Positions 47,532 to 56,285 are shown, counted from the stretch's first letter. The stretch: DNA of 64,000 nt from JBMDXB01 sp048594975 (GCA_048594975.1 JBMDXQ010000135.1:1-64000); one strand, 5' to 3'. The notes: generated by a model from the sequence alone, not told the origin. Translations and numbers: made by a program.

Positions 47532-48511
47532 CAGGCGCCTTCCGCGACCGGCTCGCGCTCGGGCAGCGACTCGAGAATCTCCCGGATGACGTAGATCGGC
47601 TTGTTCTGGGACTCGTGGTAGGTGCGCGCCTGCATCTCGGCCAGCAGCCCGAGCGTGACCAGCTGAACGCCGGTGAAGATCAACAGGATGCCGAACAGCA
47701 GCAGCGGTCGATCGCCGATGGCCTGGTGCCCGATGTACTTCACGTACGCGAGGTACAGGCAGACGAGCGTCCCGAGGGCCCCCATCGAGAACCCGAGCAG
47801 GCCGAATATCTGAAGCGGGCGTGTCGAGTAGCTGAGGAGGAACTTGACCGTGACGAGATCGAGGATGACGCGGATCGTCCGCGAAATCCCGTAGTTCGAT
47901 CGGCCGTGCGCGCGCGGCCGGTGGTTGACCGGCATCTCGGCGATGCTGATGCCCTGCTCGCTGGCAATGGCCGGCAGGAACCGGTGCATCTCGCCGTAGA
48001 GCTTCATCGGCTTGACCACTTCGGCGCGGAAGACCTTCAGCGAACAGCCGTAGTCGTGCAGCTTCACGCCGGTGGCGCGCGAGATGATCCAGTTGGCGAT
48101 CATCGAGGGCAGCCGGCGGTTGACCCAGGGATCCTTTCGTTCGCGGCGCCAGCCGGCCACGAGGTCGGCCCCCTGCTCCAGCCGTTCGATCATGCGCGGG
48201 ATGTCGGCCGGGTCGTTCTGCAGATCGCCGTCGGAGGTGACGACGTAGCGGCCGCGCGCGTGCGCGAAGCCGGCGGCGAACCCGGCGGTCTGGCCGAAGT
48301 TGCGGCGGAAACGGATGACGCGCAGGCGCGGGTCCCGCTGCTGCAGCCGCGCGAGATGCTCGAACGTGTCGTCCGTGCTGCCGTCGTCGATGACGACGAT
48401 CTCGTAGGACCGCCCGAACGCGGATAGCGTGCCGGTCAGCTCGCGGTAGAGCCCCTCGACATTCGCCGCCTCGTTGCGCATCGGCACGATGACCGATATC
48501 TCTGGAGCCAT
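47531..48511 (-). CDS. GT2-family polyprenyl-phosphate glycosyltransferase with two C-terminal membrane helices (GtrB/ArnC-like)
   Basis: 326 residues from the ATG at 48511. A GTG at 48532 is in frame but lies upstream of the start site expected from the TATAAT at 48536-48541. GT-A motifs: ISVIVPMRNEAANVEGLYRE, VVIDDGSTDDTFEHL, FGQTAGFAAGFAHARGRYVV, TSDGDLQNDPADIPRMIERL (DGDLQ metal site), RKDPWVNRRLPSMIANWII. Two helices (IFGLLGFSMGALGTLVCLYL and LLLFGILLIFTGVQLVTLGL) anchor it. It makes a polyprenyl-phosphate sugar at the inner membrane. Confidence 0.88.
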   Translation of the reverse strand: MAPEISVIVPMRNEAANVEGLYRELTGTLSAFGRSYEIVVIDDGSTDDTFEHLARLQQRDPRLRVIRFRRNFGQTAGFAAGFAHARGRYVVTSDGDLQNDPADIPRMIERLEQGADLVAGWRRERKDPWVNRRLPSMIANWIISRATGVKLHDYGCSLKVFRAEVVKPMKLYGEMHRFLPAIASEQGISIAEMPVNHRPRAHGRSNYGISRTIRVILDLVTVKFLLSYSTRPLQIFGLLGFSMGALGTLVCLYLAYVKYIGHQAIGDRPLLLFGILLIFTGVQLVTLGLLAEMQARTYHESQNKPIYVIREILESLPEREPVAEGA

Positions 48512-48528
48512 GCGCTGGATACTGGTAA

Positions 48529-48785
48529 ACACTTGATTATACGGACCTTCCGCTCGCTGCGCAAGCGCATCTGCCCGAGGCGCACCTGCATGGGCGTCGC
48601 CCGCCGCTCGCAGCGCAGGCGTTTCAGGCCTGGATTAACGCGCGCACGCAGCCGCCGCAGCGACATTCTGTCGGCCTGCGGAAGTGGGTTTTCGAAGCGA
48701 ACGGGCCGACGTGATGTTCACGCTGCTGGAGAATCCGGGTGAAGGGCCGCGCGTCACCTCGGAGCGAGGCGTTCATCGGACCTAA
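48529..48785 (+). pseudogene. Possible frame-shifted remnant gene
   Basis: The + strand is open from 48529 to a TGA at 48712, with codons strongly GC at the third base (AFQAWINARTQPPQRHSVGL, RKWVFEANGP). Restoring one base near 48708-48710 would continue it as DVMFTLLENPGEGPRVTSER to the TAA at 48783. No ATG or GTG start fits, and a duplicated PLAAQA segment is near its beginning. It overlaps the promoter of the GT2 gene on the other strand. I do not recognise it; chance openness in GC-rich DNA is the main alternative. Confidence 0.3.
48536..48564 (-). promoter_or_regulatory. Sigma70-like promoter of the GT2/IPT/GH operon
   Basis: On the - strand: TTGCGC, 17 nt, TATAAT. The start site should fall near 48529, about 18 nt before the ATG at 48511. 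Confidence 0.5.
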
Positions 48786-49396
48786 TCGAGCCGCGATGTG
48801 GCTTCCCGTGATGCCGGCTTCCGCCGCCTGACGATCCAGATCGCGCCCACCAGCGCGACGACGGCGGCCAGAACCAGCGCGGCTTCGCGCGAGTGCGCGA
48901 TCAGGTACTCGGCGGCGCGGTCGCCATAGTACAGCGCAAGCAGCGCCTCGCCGCCATACCGGATTCCCCGGCCGATGGCGACCGCCACCAGGAACTCCAG
49001 CGGCCGCACCTTTGCGATGCCGGCGGCGAGCACGAACACCTTGAACGGGACCGGCGGTGGGAGAATCGCCGGCACCAGGACGCCGAGCAGCCCGTGCCGC
49101 TGGTATGCGGCCATCGCGCGCTCGACCTGTCGCTCGTGCAGGCGCCGGCGCAGGAACCGCTCGCCTCCCCGCCGCGCGAACTCGTAGAGCACGTAGCAGC
49201 CGCCCATCGAGCCCAGCGTCGGCATGAGCGCGTAATACAGCCACCGCGCCTCGTGGCGCGTGACATCGGCGACGACCAGGAGATCGACGACGTTGGGAAA
49301 CGAGAGGAACGAAGAGTCGAGGAAGGCGAGGAGGAAGAGGCCCGGACCGCCGAGCGCTTCGCCCGCGCCCTGCACCCACGCCAGCAGCCGGGACAT
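48782..49396 (-). CDS. DedA/SNARE-associated (VTT) family membrane protein
   Basis: 204 residues, ATG start. FLLAFLDSSFLSFPNVVDLL and LMPTLGSMGGCYVLYEFARR match the N-terminal VTT-type re-entrant segments. VPAILPPPVPFKVFVLAAGI and FLVAVAIGRGIRYGGEALLA carry the family's P-x-P-F-K and G-R arginine motifs. Members of the DedA superfamily act in polyprenyl-phosphate or phospholipid transport across the inner membrane, which suits a locus full of lipid-linked glycan enzymes. Confidence 0.85.
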   Translation of the reverse strand: MSRLLAWVQGAGEALGGPGLFLLAFLDSSFLSFPNVVDLLVVADVTRHEARWLYYALMPTLGSMGGCYVLYEFARRGGERFLRRRLHERQVERAMAAYQRHGLLGVLVPAILPPPVPFKVFVLAAGIAKVRPLEFLVAVAIGRGIRYGGEALLALYYGDRAAEYLIAHSREAALVLAAVVALVGAIWIVRRRKPASREATSRLD

Positions 49397-49453
49397 TCCC
49401 CTGAGTGTAGACTAACGGGGCATTTCGCCGGGAATGCCAGGCAGGCCGCTCAG

Positions 49454-50959
49454 GTGCCCGACGTTCGATCTCGCGTCCCCCAATTGATTGCCGTGGCGGT
49501 TGCCGCGGCGGGCACGGCCGCCGCAATCCACTACGCAGCGGCCGGACTGACCGTCAGCCACTACGATGCGCGCGCCCACCTCGTCGTCGCGCGCCGCGTG
49601 TTCGACGGCCTCTTCCCCGGCTGGCAGCAGATCGGCGGCATCTGGCTCCCGGTGCCGCACCTGCTCAACATGATCCCGGTGCAGGTCGATGCCTGGTACC
49701 GGAGCGGCGCCTCTGGGGTTGCCATCTCGGTGCTCAGCATGGCGGTGGCTGCATGGGCCCTGTCGTCGCTCATCGTCCGCATCACCGGATCGCGGATCGG
49801 CGCGATCACCGGCGCCGTGCTGCTGATGGGGAACCCCAACGTCCTCTACCTGCAGAGCACGCCCATGACCGAGCCGCTCCTGTTCGGGACCACGCTGCTC
49901 GCGATTGCGTTCACCGCAGCCTGGCTCGACGGTGACATGCCCGCCGGCCGGCAACAGGCGACCACCGGGTGGGTGAAGCCGGGACTGGCGCTCGCCGCCG
50001 CCTGCCTGACGCGTTACGAGGCGCTGCCGGTCACCGCCGCGGTCATCGTCCTCGCGTGCGCGGTGCTGCTGCGTCGCGGCACGCCGCCGGCCGCGGCGGC
50101 GCGTGCCGGCGCGCTCCTCGGCGCCCTCCCGCTCCTCGCACTCGTGCTCTTCACGATCAACAGCCGCTACACGACTGGCTACTGGTTCATCCCGCGAGAT
50201 TTCTACGTGCCGGAGAACGTGGATGCGCTGGGGCGTCCGTTCGAGGCGTGGCGGCAGGTCAGCACGGGACTGTTCGAGCTGTCGGGAACGGCGCTCGTCT
50301 GGTCCGCCTATGCTGGGCTCGCCCTCAGCGCCCTGGCTTTCGCGCGCTCACCCCGGCGCGCGTCCCTGGTGCTCGTGGCGGCGCTCGCCGCCGCCGCCTT
50401 GCTCCCCTGGTACGCCTACCTGCAGGGTCACCCGTTCCGTGTTCGCTACGACGTGCCGCTGGTGGCCGCCTCCGCGGCGCTGGCGGGTGTCGCGGTCGCG
50501 CTCCTGCCCGCGCTCGTGCGGCCGCTGGCCGCGCTGGCTGTCGTCGTGACGACGGTGATCCAGGCGACGCCGTTCGATCGCACGGCGCCGGTCGTCGTCG
50601 AATCACAGCGCGACGCGCGCAACATCGAAGGACGTCGCGCGGTCACGGCCTACCTGCGGCAGCACCACGACGGGCGTCAGATCATGGCGAGCATGGGATC
50701 GCTCGCCCACTACATGCACGACCTCGGGCGGGAGGGCTTCCGCATCCGCGATTTCCTGCACGAGGGCAACGGCGAACTGTGGCCGTTCGCATTGCACGGC
50801 GCCCGCGGCGTCGTCGGGTGGGTGCTCATCGAGGAGCAGGCGGAGGGTGGCGACTACCTGTTCACCAATCGCCAGCGCAACCGGAGATTCCTCGAGGGTT
50901 TTGAGAGGGTGGCTGAAGGAGGAGGGGTCGCGCTCTACCGAGCGAATGGCACAAGGTAA
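49454..50959 (+). CDS. GT-C-like polytopic membrane glycosyltransferase
   Basis: 501 residues from the GTG at 49454; the frame is open upstream but reads antisense to the DedA gene. The first loop after one helix has LTVSHYDARAHLVVARRVFD and WQQIGGIWLPVPHLLNM, an acidic D-x-R/H loop at the usual GT-C position. Then STPMTEPLLFGTTLLAIAFT and CLTRYEALPVTAAVI follow, with about nine further helices. The C-terminal part (GRRAVTAYLRQHHDGRQIMA) is soluble. Probable lipid-linked-sugar transferase; substrate unknown. Confidence 0.7.
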   Translation: MPDVRSRVPQLIAVAVAAAGTAAAIHYAAAGLTVSHYDARAHLVVARRVFDGLFPGWQQIGGIWLPVPHLLNMIPVQVDAWYRSGASGVAISVLSMAVAAWALSSLIVRITGSRIGAITGAVLLMGNPNVLYLQSTPMTEPLLFGTTLLAIAFTAAWLDGDMPAGRQQATTGWVKPGLALAAACLTRYEALPVTAAVIVLACAVLLRRGTPPAAAARAGALLGALPLLALVLFTINSRYTTGYWFIPRDFYVPENVDALGRPFEAWRQVSTGLFELSGTALVWSAYAGLALSALAFARSPRRASLVLVAALAAAALLPWYAYLQGHPFRVRYDVPLVAASAALAGVAVALLPALVRPLAALAVVVTTVIQATPFDRTAPVVVESQRDARNIEGRRAVTAYLRQHHDGRQIMASMGSLAHYMHDLGREGFRIRDFLHEGNGELWPFALHGARGVVGWVLIEEQAEGGDYLFTNRQRNRRFLEGFERVAEGGGVALYRANGTR

Positions 50960-51058
50960 ATGGCAGATGACCGGAGGGCGCCTATCCTGGCGTCACGCAC
51001 TGGCAACCTGCCACCTACCACTTACTACTCACCACTTTCTTGCACTTACCACTTCACT
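50953..51058. repeat. Word-repeat hairpin (CCACTTAC type)
   Basis: GGTAAATGGCAG near the stop of the GT-C gene pairs loosely with CTGCCACCTACC, followed by repeated CCACTTAC, CTCACCACTTT, GCACTTACCACTTCACTT words. Fills the whole 102-bp gap to the convergent barrel gene and may serve as terminator. Confidence 0.55.
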
Positions 51059-51061
51059 TCG

Positions 51062-51811
51062 TCAGAAACGGAAGTGGAAGCCGAAATTCACCGACCACCC
51101 GCCCAGGTCGATCCGATCGGCGAGCAGGCCAGATTCCGCGGCGTCGGTGTCGCCCTCGCCCCACTGGTAGCGCAGCTCGCCGCCGACGGTCCACATGTCC
51201 CCCACCGGCGTGCGCGCGCCGACGAGCAGCGCCGGGCCGACGGTGTTGCCGTCTGCCACGTAGCGCGCATTGAACACCGTGTCGTCGGTGAAGTCCACGA
51301 ACTCGCCGAACTCGCTGTAGCGCCAGTTCAGCAGCGACACGCCGCCGCCCACATACGGCTGGAAGCCGCCGCTGCGTCCGAGCGGGAGGAAGCGCAGGGT
51401 GCCGGTGATCGGGACGATGCGCAGCCGCATCTCCTGCGCGATCGGGAACCCGTCTTCGAACTCGAAATCGCGGTAGATGCTCGGGACCGTACGGCGCGAG
51501 TAGCCGATGCCGGCGCCCACCTCGAGGTACTCGCTGATGCCGAACAGCCACTCACCGCCGATCGTGCCGCTATTGAAGTCATCGATCTCGAAGGCGAGGA
51601 AGTCGAGGTTGGCGAGCAGCACGTCGTCGCTGACACGCGCGTCCTCGCCGCGCACGCCGAACCAGCCCACATTGAGTCCCACCGCCTGCCGCGGTGCGGT
51701 GTTCGGCACCCGTGTGATCTGCGCCTGGGCGGTCGCGGGCGCAAGCAGGGCCGCGGCGGCCAGGATCCCGAGCGCCCACCGCGGCCCCTGGATCAGGAAT
51801 CGTTTCGTCAT
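51062..51811 (-). CDS. Outer-membrane beta-barrel protein, unknown function
   Basis: 249 residues. Signal peptide MTKRFLIQGPRWALGILAAA with cleavage near AQA-Q. Barrel-like strands (QAVGLNVGWFGVRGEDARVS, YLEVGAGIGYSRRTVPSIYR, FQPYVGGGVSLLNWRYSEFG, TVGGELRYQWGEGD) end in WSVNFGFHFRF with the terminal Phe favoured by the Bam machinery. Likely an OmpW/OmpA-like 8-strand barrel. Monocistronic. Confidence 0.72.
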   Translation of the reverse strand: MTKRFLIQGPRWALGILAAAALLAPATAQAQITRVPNTAPRQAVGLNVGWFGVRGEDARVSDDVLLANLDFLAFEIDDFNSGTIGGEWLFGISEYLEVGAGIGYSRRTVPSIYRDFEFEDGFPIAQEMRLRIVPITGTLRFLPLGRSGGFQPYVGGGVSLLNWRYSEFGEFVDFTDDTVFNARYVADGNTVGPALLVGARTPVGDMWTVGGELRYQWGEGDTDAAESGLLADRIDLGGWSVNFGFHFRF

Positions 51812-51979
51812 GGCAGCTCCCGTCGCAGCCGGCGCGCGCGTGCTCTCGACTTCCGCGAGCGTCTCTGACGCCGTGCCGGCGTGAACACGGGCGGATGGAG
51901 CATGAACGGTGCCAGCCGAACCGTTGGATCTCGCCAGTTCGGGAGGCCCGCCGGAGGGAACGGTTGTCTTATCGCGTGG

Positions 51980-52810
51980 TCACTGCGTCCGGTTTCGTGA
52001 ACGATACCGGCGCAGGAAGTCGCGGATCGTGTCGAGCATCGCCTGGTGGATCCGGCCGTTGGACGCGACGATGGTGCCGGTGCGGGAACTGAACGTGCCG
52101 CCCGAGCTGTCGGTCACGCGGCCGCCGGCTTCCTCGACAATCAACGCCCCCGCTGACGTGTCCCAGGGGTTCAGCTTCTGCTCCCAGAACGCGTCGAAAC
52201 GGCCGGCAGCGACGTAGCAGAGGTCGAGGGCTGCCGACCCCAGGCGGCGAACTGCTCTCGAGATCCGCAGGAACTCCGCGAAGAGGCCGACGAGCTCTCC
52301 TGGTTCCTGCTGGACGGAATACGGGAAGCCCGTGACGAGCAGCGAATCGATGAGCGCCGTGGCGGCCGAGACGCGCAGCGGGCGGCCGTTCAGCCACGCG
52401 CCGTGGCCCCGCTCGGCGGTGAACAGTTCCCGGCGGGTCGGATCGTAGACGGCGGCGGCGACCGGCCGGCCCTCGATCTCGAGCGCGAGCGACGAGCAGA
52501 AGATGGGCAGGCCGTGCGCGAAGTTGGTGGTGCCGTCGACCGGGTCGAACACCCAGCAGAACCGCGGGATGCGATCGTGCTGCCCCGCCTCGACGAACTC
52601 CTCTCCGAGCACCTCGTGTTCCGGAAACCGCGCGGCGATCATTGCGCGGAACCCTCGTTCGATCTCGAGGTCGATGTTCGTCACCAGGTCGATCGCGCCC
52701 TTCTTGTCGATCTGCATGGCGCCGCCGAAGTGCTGCATCTGGACGTCGCCGGCCCGCAGCACCGCTTCGATCGCCGTGGCCAGGTAGATCGGGGGAACCG
52801 AGTCAGGCAC
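51980..52810 (-). CDS. suhB: Inositol-1-monophosphatase family protein
   Basis: 276 residues, GTG start overlapping the RsbW-like gene by 8 bp. Metal-site motifs: EVLGEEF (Glu70/71 region), WVFDPVDGTTNFAHGLPIFC (DPVDGTTNF at 89-97), and NPWDTSAGALIVEEAGGRVT with the final Asp. It hydrolyses inositol phosphate or related sugar phosphates with Mg2+; SuhB homologues also assist rRNA transcription. The alternative substrates histidinol phosphate or fructose bisphosphate cannot be excluded. Confidence 0.88.
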   Translation of the reverse strand: MPDSVPPIYLATAIEAVLRAGDVQMQHFGGAMQIDKKGAIDLVTNIDLEIERGFRAMIAARFPEHEVLGEEFVEAGQHDRIPRFCWVFDPVDGTTNFAHGLPIFCSSLALEIEGRPVAAAVYDPTRRELFTAERGHGAWLNGRPLRVSAATALIDSLLVTGFPYSVQQEPGELVGLFAEFLRISRAVRRLGSAALDLCYVAAGRFDAFWEQKLNPWDTSAGALIVEEAGGRVTDSSGGTFSSRTGTIVASNGRIHQAMLDTIRDFLRRYRSRNRTQ

Positions 52811-53246
52811 CGGTGGCCAGCTTCTTCCGCATGCACACCTCCATGCCGCCGTCGGAGCGACGCTGCAGGCTCACATCGTCCATGAAGCTGCGCATGAAGA
52901 AGATGCCGCGGCCGCTCGACTTGAGGATGTTCTCGGGCGCCAGGGGATCCGCGATCTGGCCGGGATCGAACCCTTCGCCTTCGTCGAGCACGCGGACCAG
53001 CAGTTCGGAGGGGCGGTCGACCGGGCGAAACGTGAACTCCACGGTCACGAGCTTGCCGTAGTTCTCGCGGTTGCCGTGCTTGATGGCGTTGATGACCGAT
53101 TCGCGCACCGCGACGCCGATCCAGTGCACGGCATCGTCGTCGAGGCCGGCCAGCTGACCGATGCGGTCGCTGATCACCTGGACGAAATCCACCATGTCGA
53201 AGGTGCTGTGAATCTGCAGCCGGACGGTGCCGCCGCGCGTCAGCAT
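52803..53246 (-). CDS. RsbW-type anti-sigma/serine kinase (HATPase_c_2)
   Basis: 147 residues, ATG start. Bergerat-fold motifs: N-box VAVRESVINAIKHGNRENYG, G1 VRVLDEGEGFDPGQIADPL, G2 SSGRGIFFMRSFMDD. It is the size of stand-alone RsbW/SpoIIAB-like switch kinases, which phosphorylate an STAS antagonist or hold a sigma factor. No antagonist or sigma gene is in the window, so the partner must be elsewhere. Coupled to the inositol-phosphatase gene. Confidence 0.85.
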   Translation of the reverse strand: MLTRGGTVRLQIHSTFDMVDFVQVISDRIGQLAGLDDDAVHWIGVAVRESVINAIKHGNRENYGKLVTVEFTFRPVDRPSELLVRVLDEGEGFDPGQIADPLAPENILKSSGRGIFFMRSFMDDVSLQRRSDGGMEVCMRKKLATGA

Positions 53247-53323
53247 GCGACCGCCGGGAGGCTCGATGCGGATTCGAGTTGCACGCGAGTGGATAACATA
53301 CTAACCGGAATCCGTTCAAGAAG

Positions 53324-53361
53324 GCGACCCGTCGACGCTGCGCAGCGTCGCCCCGGGTCGC
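53324..53361. repeat. GC-rich palindrome in the RsbW-aroA gap
   Basis: An 18-bp perfect palindrome (CGACGCTGCGCAGCGTCG, 53333-53350) sits inside outer arms GCGACCC/GGGTCGC. More GGTCGC/GCGACC words follow to about 53460. The gap (53247-53485) holds no gene that I can support. Could be a cruciform or operator, or another word-repeat insert. Confidence 0.5.
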
Positions 53362-53473
53362 AGCGACGGGCGATTCGTCGCTCTGCTCCGGGTCGGCGCC
53401 GAGTCGCATCGCAGGGCGCCGGCCGCCGGCGCACCCGTCGGCGCCCGCGACCGGGTGCTCGCCGCGTGAATGC

Positions 53474-53479
53474 TATAGT
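53474..53479 (+). promoter_or_regulatory. -10 box of aroA giving a leaderless or near-leaderless start
   Basis: TATAGT lies only 6 nt before the aroA ATG, so the expected start site coincides with the start codon. No convincing -35 or ribosome-binding site is present. Confidence 0.4.
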
Positions 53480-53485
53480 GCGTGC

Positions 53486-54799
53486 ATGGTCCGCGCGTCC
53501 TCCGGGACGGCCACGGTCGCGCCTGCCGCGCGCGTCACGGGCCGCGTGCAGGTCCCGGGCGACAAGTCCATCTCCCACCGCTACGCGTTGCTCGCCGCAC
53601 TCGCCGACGGCGAGTCGACGGTTGCCGGGTACTCTCCCGGCGCCGATTGCGCGTCGACGCTGGCCTGCCTCCGTTCGCTCGGCGTGCGCGTACAACCTGC
53701 CGGTCCGGCGGCGTTTGCCATCGCCGGAGCCGGCCTGCGCGGACTCTCCGCCGCCCCCGCCCCGCTCGACGCCGGTAATTCAGGGACAACGCTGCGGCTG
53801 CTCGCCGGGATCCTCGCCGCGCATCGCTTCCGGTCCACCCTGACCGGCGACGACTCGCTCCGGCGGCGCCCGATGCGCCGCGTCATCGAGCCGCTGACGC
53901 GCATGGGCGCACGGCTCGAGGCGGCCGACGGCCGGCCGCCCGTCACGATCGAGGGCGCCGACCTCGCCGGAATCGACTACGCGCCCGACGTACCGAGCGC
54001 ACAGGTGAAGAGCGCGGTACTGCTGGCGGGTCTTCACGCCGTCGGGCGCACCACCGTCGCCGAGCCGGCCCCGACGCGGGATCATACGGAGCGCGCGCTG
54101 CAGGCGTTCGGCTGCCCCGTCTCCTGCGCCGGGCGGACGATTACCATCGAAGGCGGCCAGCGCCTGGCCGCGCGCGAACTGCGTGTTCCTGGCGACATCT
54201 CCAGCGCCGCCTTCTGGGCCGCGCTCGCCGCCGCGATGCCCGGCTCCGACGTCGTCATCGAGCGGGTGGGGCTCAATCCCTCGCGGACCGGGCTGCTCGA
54301 CCTCCTGCGGCGCGCCGGGGCCGAGGTCGAGACCGTGGTGGAGGACGAGCGCGCCGGCGAACCGGTGGGGCGTGTGCGCGTGCGGCACGCGTCGACCCGC
54401 AGCTTCGCGATCGACCCGGAGGACGTGCCCGGCGTCATCGACGAGATCCCGGCGCTGGCCGCGCTCGCGGCGCTGATGCCCGAGGGCCACACCCTCGTGG
54501 TGCGCGGCGCGTCCGAGCTGCGCGTGAAGGAAAGCGATCGCATCTCCGCGCTCGCCGCCGGCTTTCGCGCGCTCGGCGCGCGCGTCGACGAATTCGCCGA
54601 CGGGTTCGTGCTGGAGGCGCGACCGCTCTCCGGCGGCGTCGTCGACTCGGCGGGCGACCACCGTCTGGCCATGGCCTTCGCGATCGCCGCGATCGGAGGC
54701 CGGGCGCCTACCACGATCGCCGGCGCGGCCGCCGTGGACGTGTCCTACCCGGGTTTCTTCGACGCGCTCGAACGGCTGACGCGCGGTGACCACCGATAA
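53486..54799 (+). CDS. aroA: 3-phosphoshikimate 1-carboxyvinyltransferase (EPSP synthase)
   Basis: 437 residues. Sixth step of the shikimate pathway: phosphoenolpyruvate + shikimate 3-phosphate to EPSP. Motifs: VPGDKSISHRYALLAALADG (GDKSISHR at 25-32), LDAGNSGTTLRLLAGI (95-), LRRRPMRRVIEPLTRMGA, and late RVKESDRISALAAGFRALGA. The G-N-S-G-T-T segment is of the ordinary type with an Ala two residues before Gly. ATG start. Overlaps aroK by 14 bp. Confidence 0.95.
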   Translation: MVRASSGTATVAPAARVTGRVQVPGDKSISHRYALLAALADGESTVAGYSPGADCASTLACLRSLGVRVQPAGPAAFAIAGAGLRGLSAAPAPLDAGNSGTTLRLLAGILAAHRFRSTLTGDDSLRRRPMRRVIEPLTRMGARLEAADGRPPVTIEGADLAGIDYAPDVPSAQVKSAVLLAGLHAVGRTTVAEPAPTRDHTERALQAFGCPVSCAGRTITIEGGQRLAARELRVPGDISSAAFWAALAAAMPGSDVVIERVGLNPSRTGLLDLLRRAGAEVETVVEDERAGEPVGRVRVRHASTRSFAIDPEDVPGVIDEIPALAALAALMPEGHTLVVRGASELRVKESDRISALAAGFRALGARVDEFADGFVLEARPLSGGVVDSAGDHRLAMAFAIAAIGGRAPTTIAGAAAVDVSYPGFFDALERLTRGDHR

Positions 54800-55295
54800 G
54801 ATCTATCTCGTCGGGTTCATGGCCGCGGGCAAGACGACGGTCGCGCGTGCGCTGGCGGCGCGGCTCGGGTGGCGTGCCGAGGACGTCGACGAGCTCATCG
54901 AAGCGCGCGAGCGGCGGACCGTCGCCGACATCTTTGCGCGCCAGGGGGAGCCGTACTTCCGTGAGGTGGAACGCGAGATCCTGCGCCTCCTGCTGCCGCT
55001 GCGCCACGTCGTCGTGGCCACCGGCGGCGGCACGTTCATGGATCCGGAGAACCGCGCCGCGATCAACCTGGACGGGCTGTCGATCTGGCTGGACGTGCCG
55101 CTCGAGGAGCTGGTGGTGCGCCTGCCGGCCGACGGCCGCCGGCCACTCGCGGCCGATCGCGTGCAGCTCGAGCGGCTCTACGCGATGCGCCGCGAGGCCT
55201 ACTCGATGGCGCACCGCCACGTGAACGCGTGCGGCGCCTCGCCGGAACAGATTGCCGAAGAGATCCTCGACGGTCTGCGGACCGTGAGCGGATGA
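54786..55295 (+). CDS. aroK: Shikimate kinase
   Basis: 169 residues, GTG start inside the end of aroA. P-loop YLVGFMAAGKTTVARALAAR (10-18), DVDELIEARERRTVADIFAR with the Asp-Asp substrate site, EPYFREVEREILR, and VVVATGGGTFMDPENR. The LID-like RPLAAD takes the place of RPLL. It phosphorylates shikimate with ATP just before AroA in the pathway, so the order aroA-aroK is metabolic partners in one transcript. Confidence 0.92.
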   Translation: MTTDKIYLVGFMAAGKTTVARALAARLGWRAEDVDELIEARERRTVADIFARQGEPYFREVEREILRLLLPLRHVVVATGGGTFMDPENRAAINLDGLSIWLDVPLEELVVRLPADGRRPLAADRVQLERLYAMRREAYSMAHRHVNACGASPEQIAEEILDGLRTVSG

Positions 55296-55308
55296 GGGGC
55301 CGACTCGG

Positions 55309-56052
55309 GTGCGCTATCTAGTCCTGTCGGACATCCATGCCAACGTCGACGCGCTCGAAGCCGTGCTCGGCGCCGCGCCGCCCGGCACCTGGGACCGCGT
55401 CGTCGTGCTCGGGGACCTGGTGGGCTACGGCGCCGAACCGAACGGCGTCATCGATCGCGTGCGCGCGCTGAACCCGGCGGCAGTCATCCGCGGCAACCAC
55501 GACAAGGCCGCGTGTGCGCTCGACGACGCGAGCAATTTCAACCAGATCGCGCGGCTGGCGGCGGCGTGGACCTTCGAGCGGCTGACCGCCGACAACCGCC
55601 GGTACCTTCGCGAGCTGCCCTCCGGCCCCGTGGCCATCGACGACCGCGTCGAGATCTGCCACGGCGCGCCGTTCGACGAGGACCACTACATCTTCGATGC
55701 CGACGACGCGCTGCACGCGCTCAACGCGGCCACGCGCCCGGTGTGCATCTTCGGCCACACGCATCTGCCGGTGATCTTCACGCGCGAGGGAGACGCGTTC
55801 GACGGGTTCGTGCCGAACGGCGAGCCGAGCACGCGGATCCCACTGGCGGCGGACGTCCGCTACCTGGTGAATCCCGGGTCGGTCGGGCAGCCGCGGGACG
55901 GCGATCCGCGCGCCGCCTACGCGCTCTACGAGGCGGACGGCCCGGCGCTGGTGCTGCATCGCGTGGACTACCCGGTGGAGGCTGCCCAGCGCCGCATCCG
56001 CACGGCCGGACTCCCGCCTGCGCTCGCCAACCGCCTCGCGATCGGACGCTGA
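55309..56052 (+). CDS. Calcineurin-like metallophosphoesterase
   Basis: 247 residues, GTG start (RYLVLSDIHANVDALEAVLG). Metal motifs D-x-H (D8, H10), VVVLGDLVGYGAEP (GD), VIRGNHDKAA (GNHD), ICHGAPF and CIFGHTHLPVIF (GHTH), as in YfcE/DUF-type bacterial phosphodiesterases. It likely hydrolyses a small phosphodiester in the cytoplasm. Probably the third gene of the aro transcript, 13 bp downstream of aroK. Confidence 0.88.
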   Translation: MRYLVLSDIHANVDALEAVLGAAPPGTWDRVVVLGDLVGYGAEPNGVIDRVRALNPAAVIRGNHDKAACALDDASNFNQIARLAAAWTFERLTADNRRYLRELPSGPVAIDDRVEICHGAPFDEDHYIFDADDALHALNAATRPVCIFGHTHLPVIFTREGDAFDGFVPNGEPSTRIPLAADVRYLVNPGSVGQPRDGDPRAAYALYEADGPALVLHRVDYPVEAAQRRIRTAGLPPALANRLAIGR

Positions 56053-56056
56053 CACA

Positions 56057-56285
56057 ATCCCTCATCCCTGATCGCTGATCCGGAATCCCTGATCCGGAAT
56101 AAGCCGGAATCCCTGATCCTGAATCCTCGATCCTGAGTTTGCCATCCTGAACCGGCGAGCCCTGCGGCTCCGCACGCTCACGGATGTCGATCACGGGATT
56201 CACGACCGAGGATTACGAGCAGGATTCCGGGTCAGGGATCATCAGGGATTCCGCATCAGCGATCAGCGATCGGGGATTGCGGAGT
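56057..56285. repeat. Word-repeat inverted array (CTGATCC / GGATTCC type)
   Basis: The left half (to ~56140) repeats CCCTGATC, CGGAATCC, CTGATCCTGAATCC. The right half (56195-56285) repeats the complement: GGGATTC, GAGGATTACG, AGGATTCCGGGTCAGGGATC, CAGCGATCAGCGATC. Together they can fold into a long imperfect hairpin between the convergent metallophosphoesterase and ccm operons. The right end encodes the last seven residues of the small - strand gene. Confidence 0.7.

Noticed and set aside
46218..47594. 458-residue + strand open frame
   Set aside because: Antisense to the IPT lipoprotein and GH5-like genes; low-complexity Arg/Asp/His content.
4278..50959. Prophage or integrative element as source of the glycan region
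   Set aside because: No integrase, terminase, capsid, tail or tRNA attachment site is visible, and composition is uniform.
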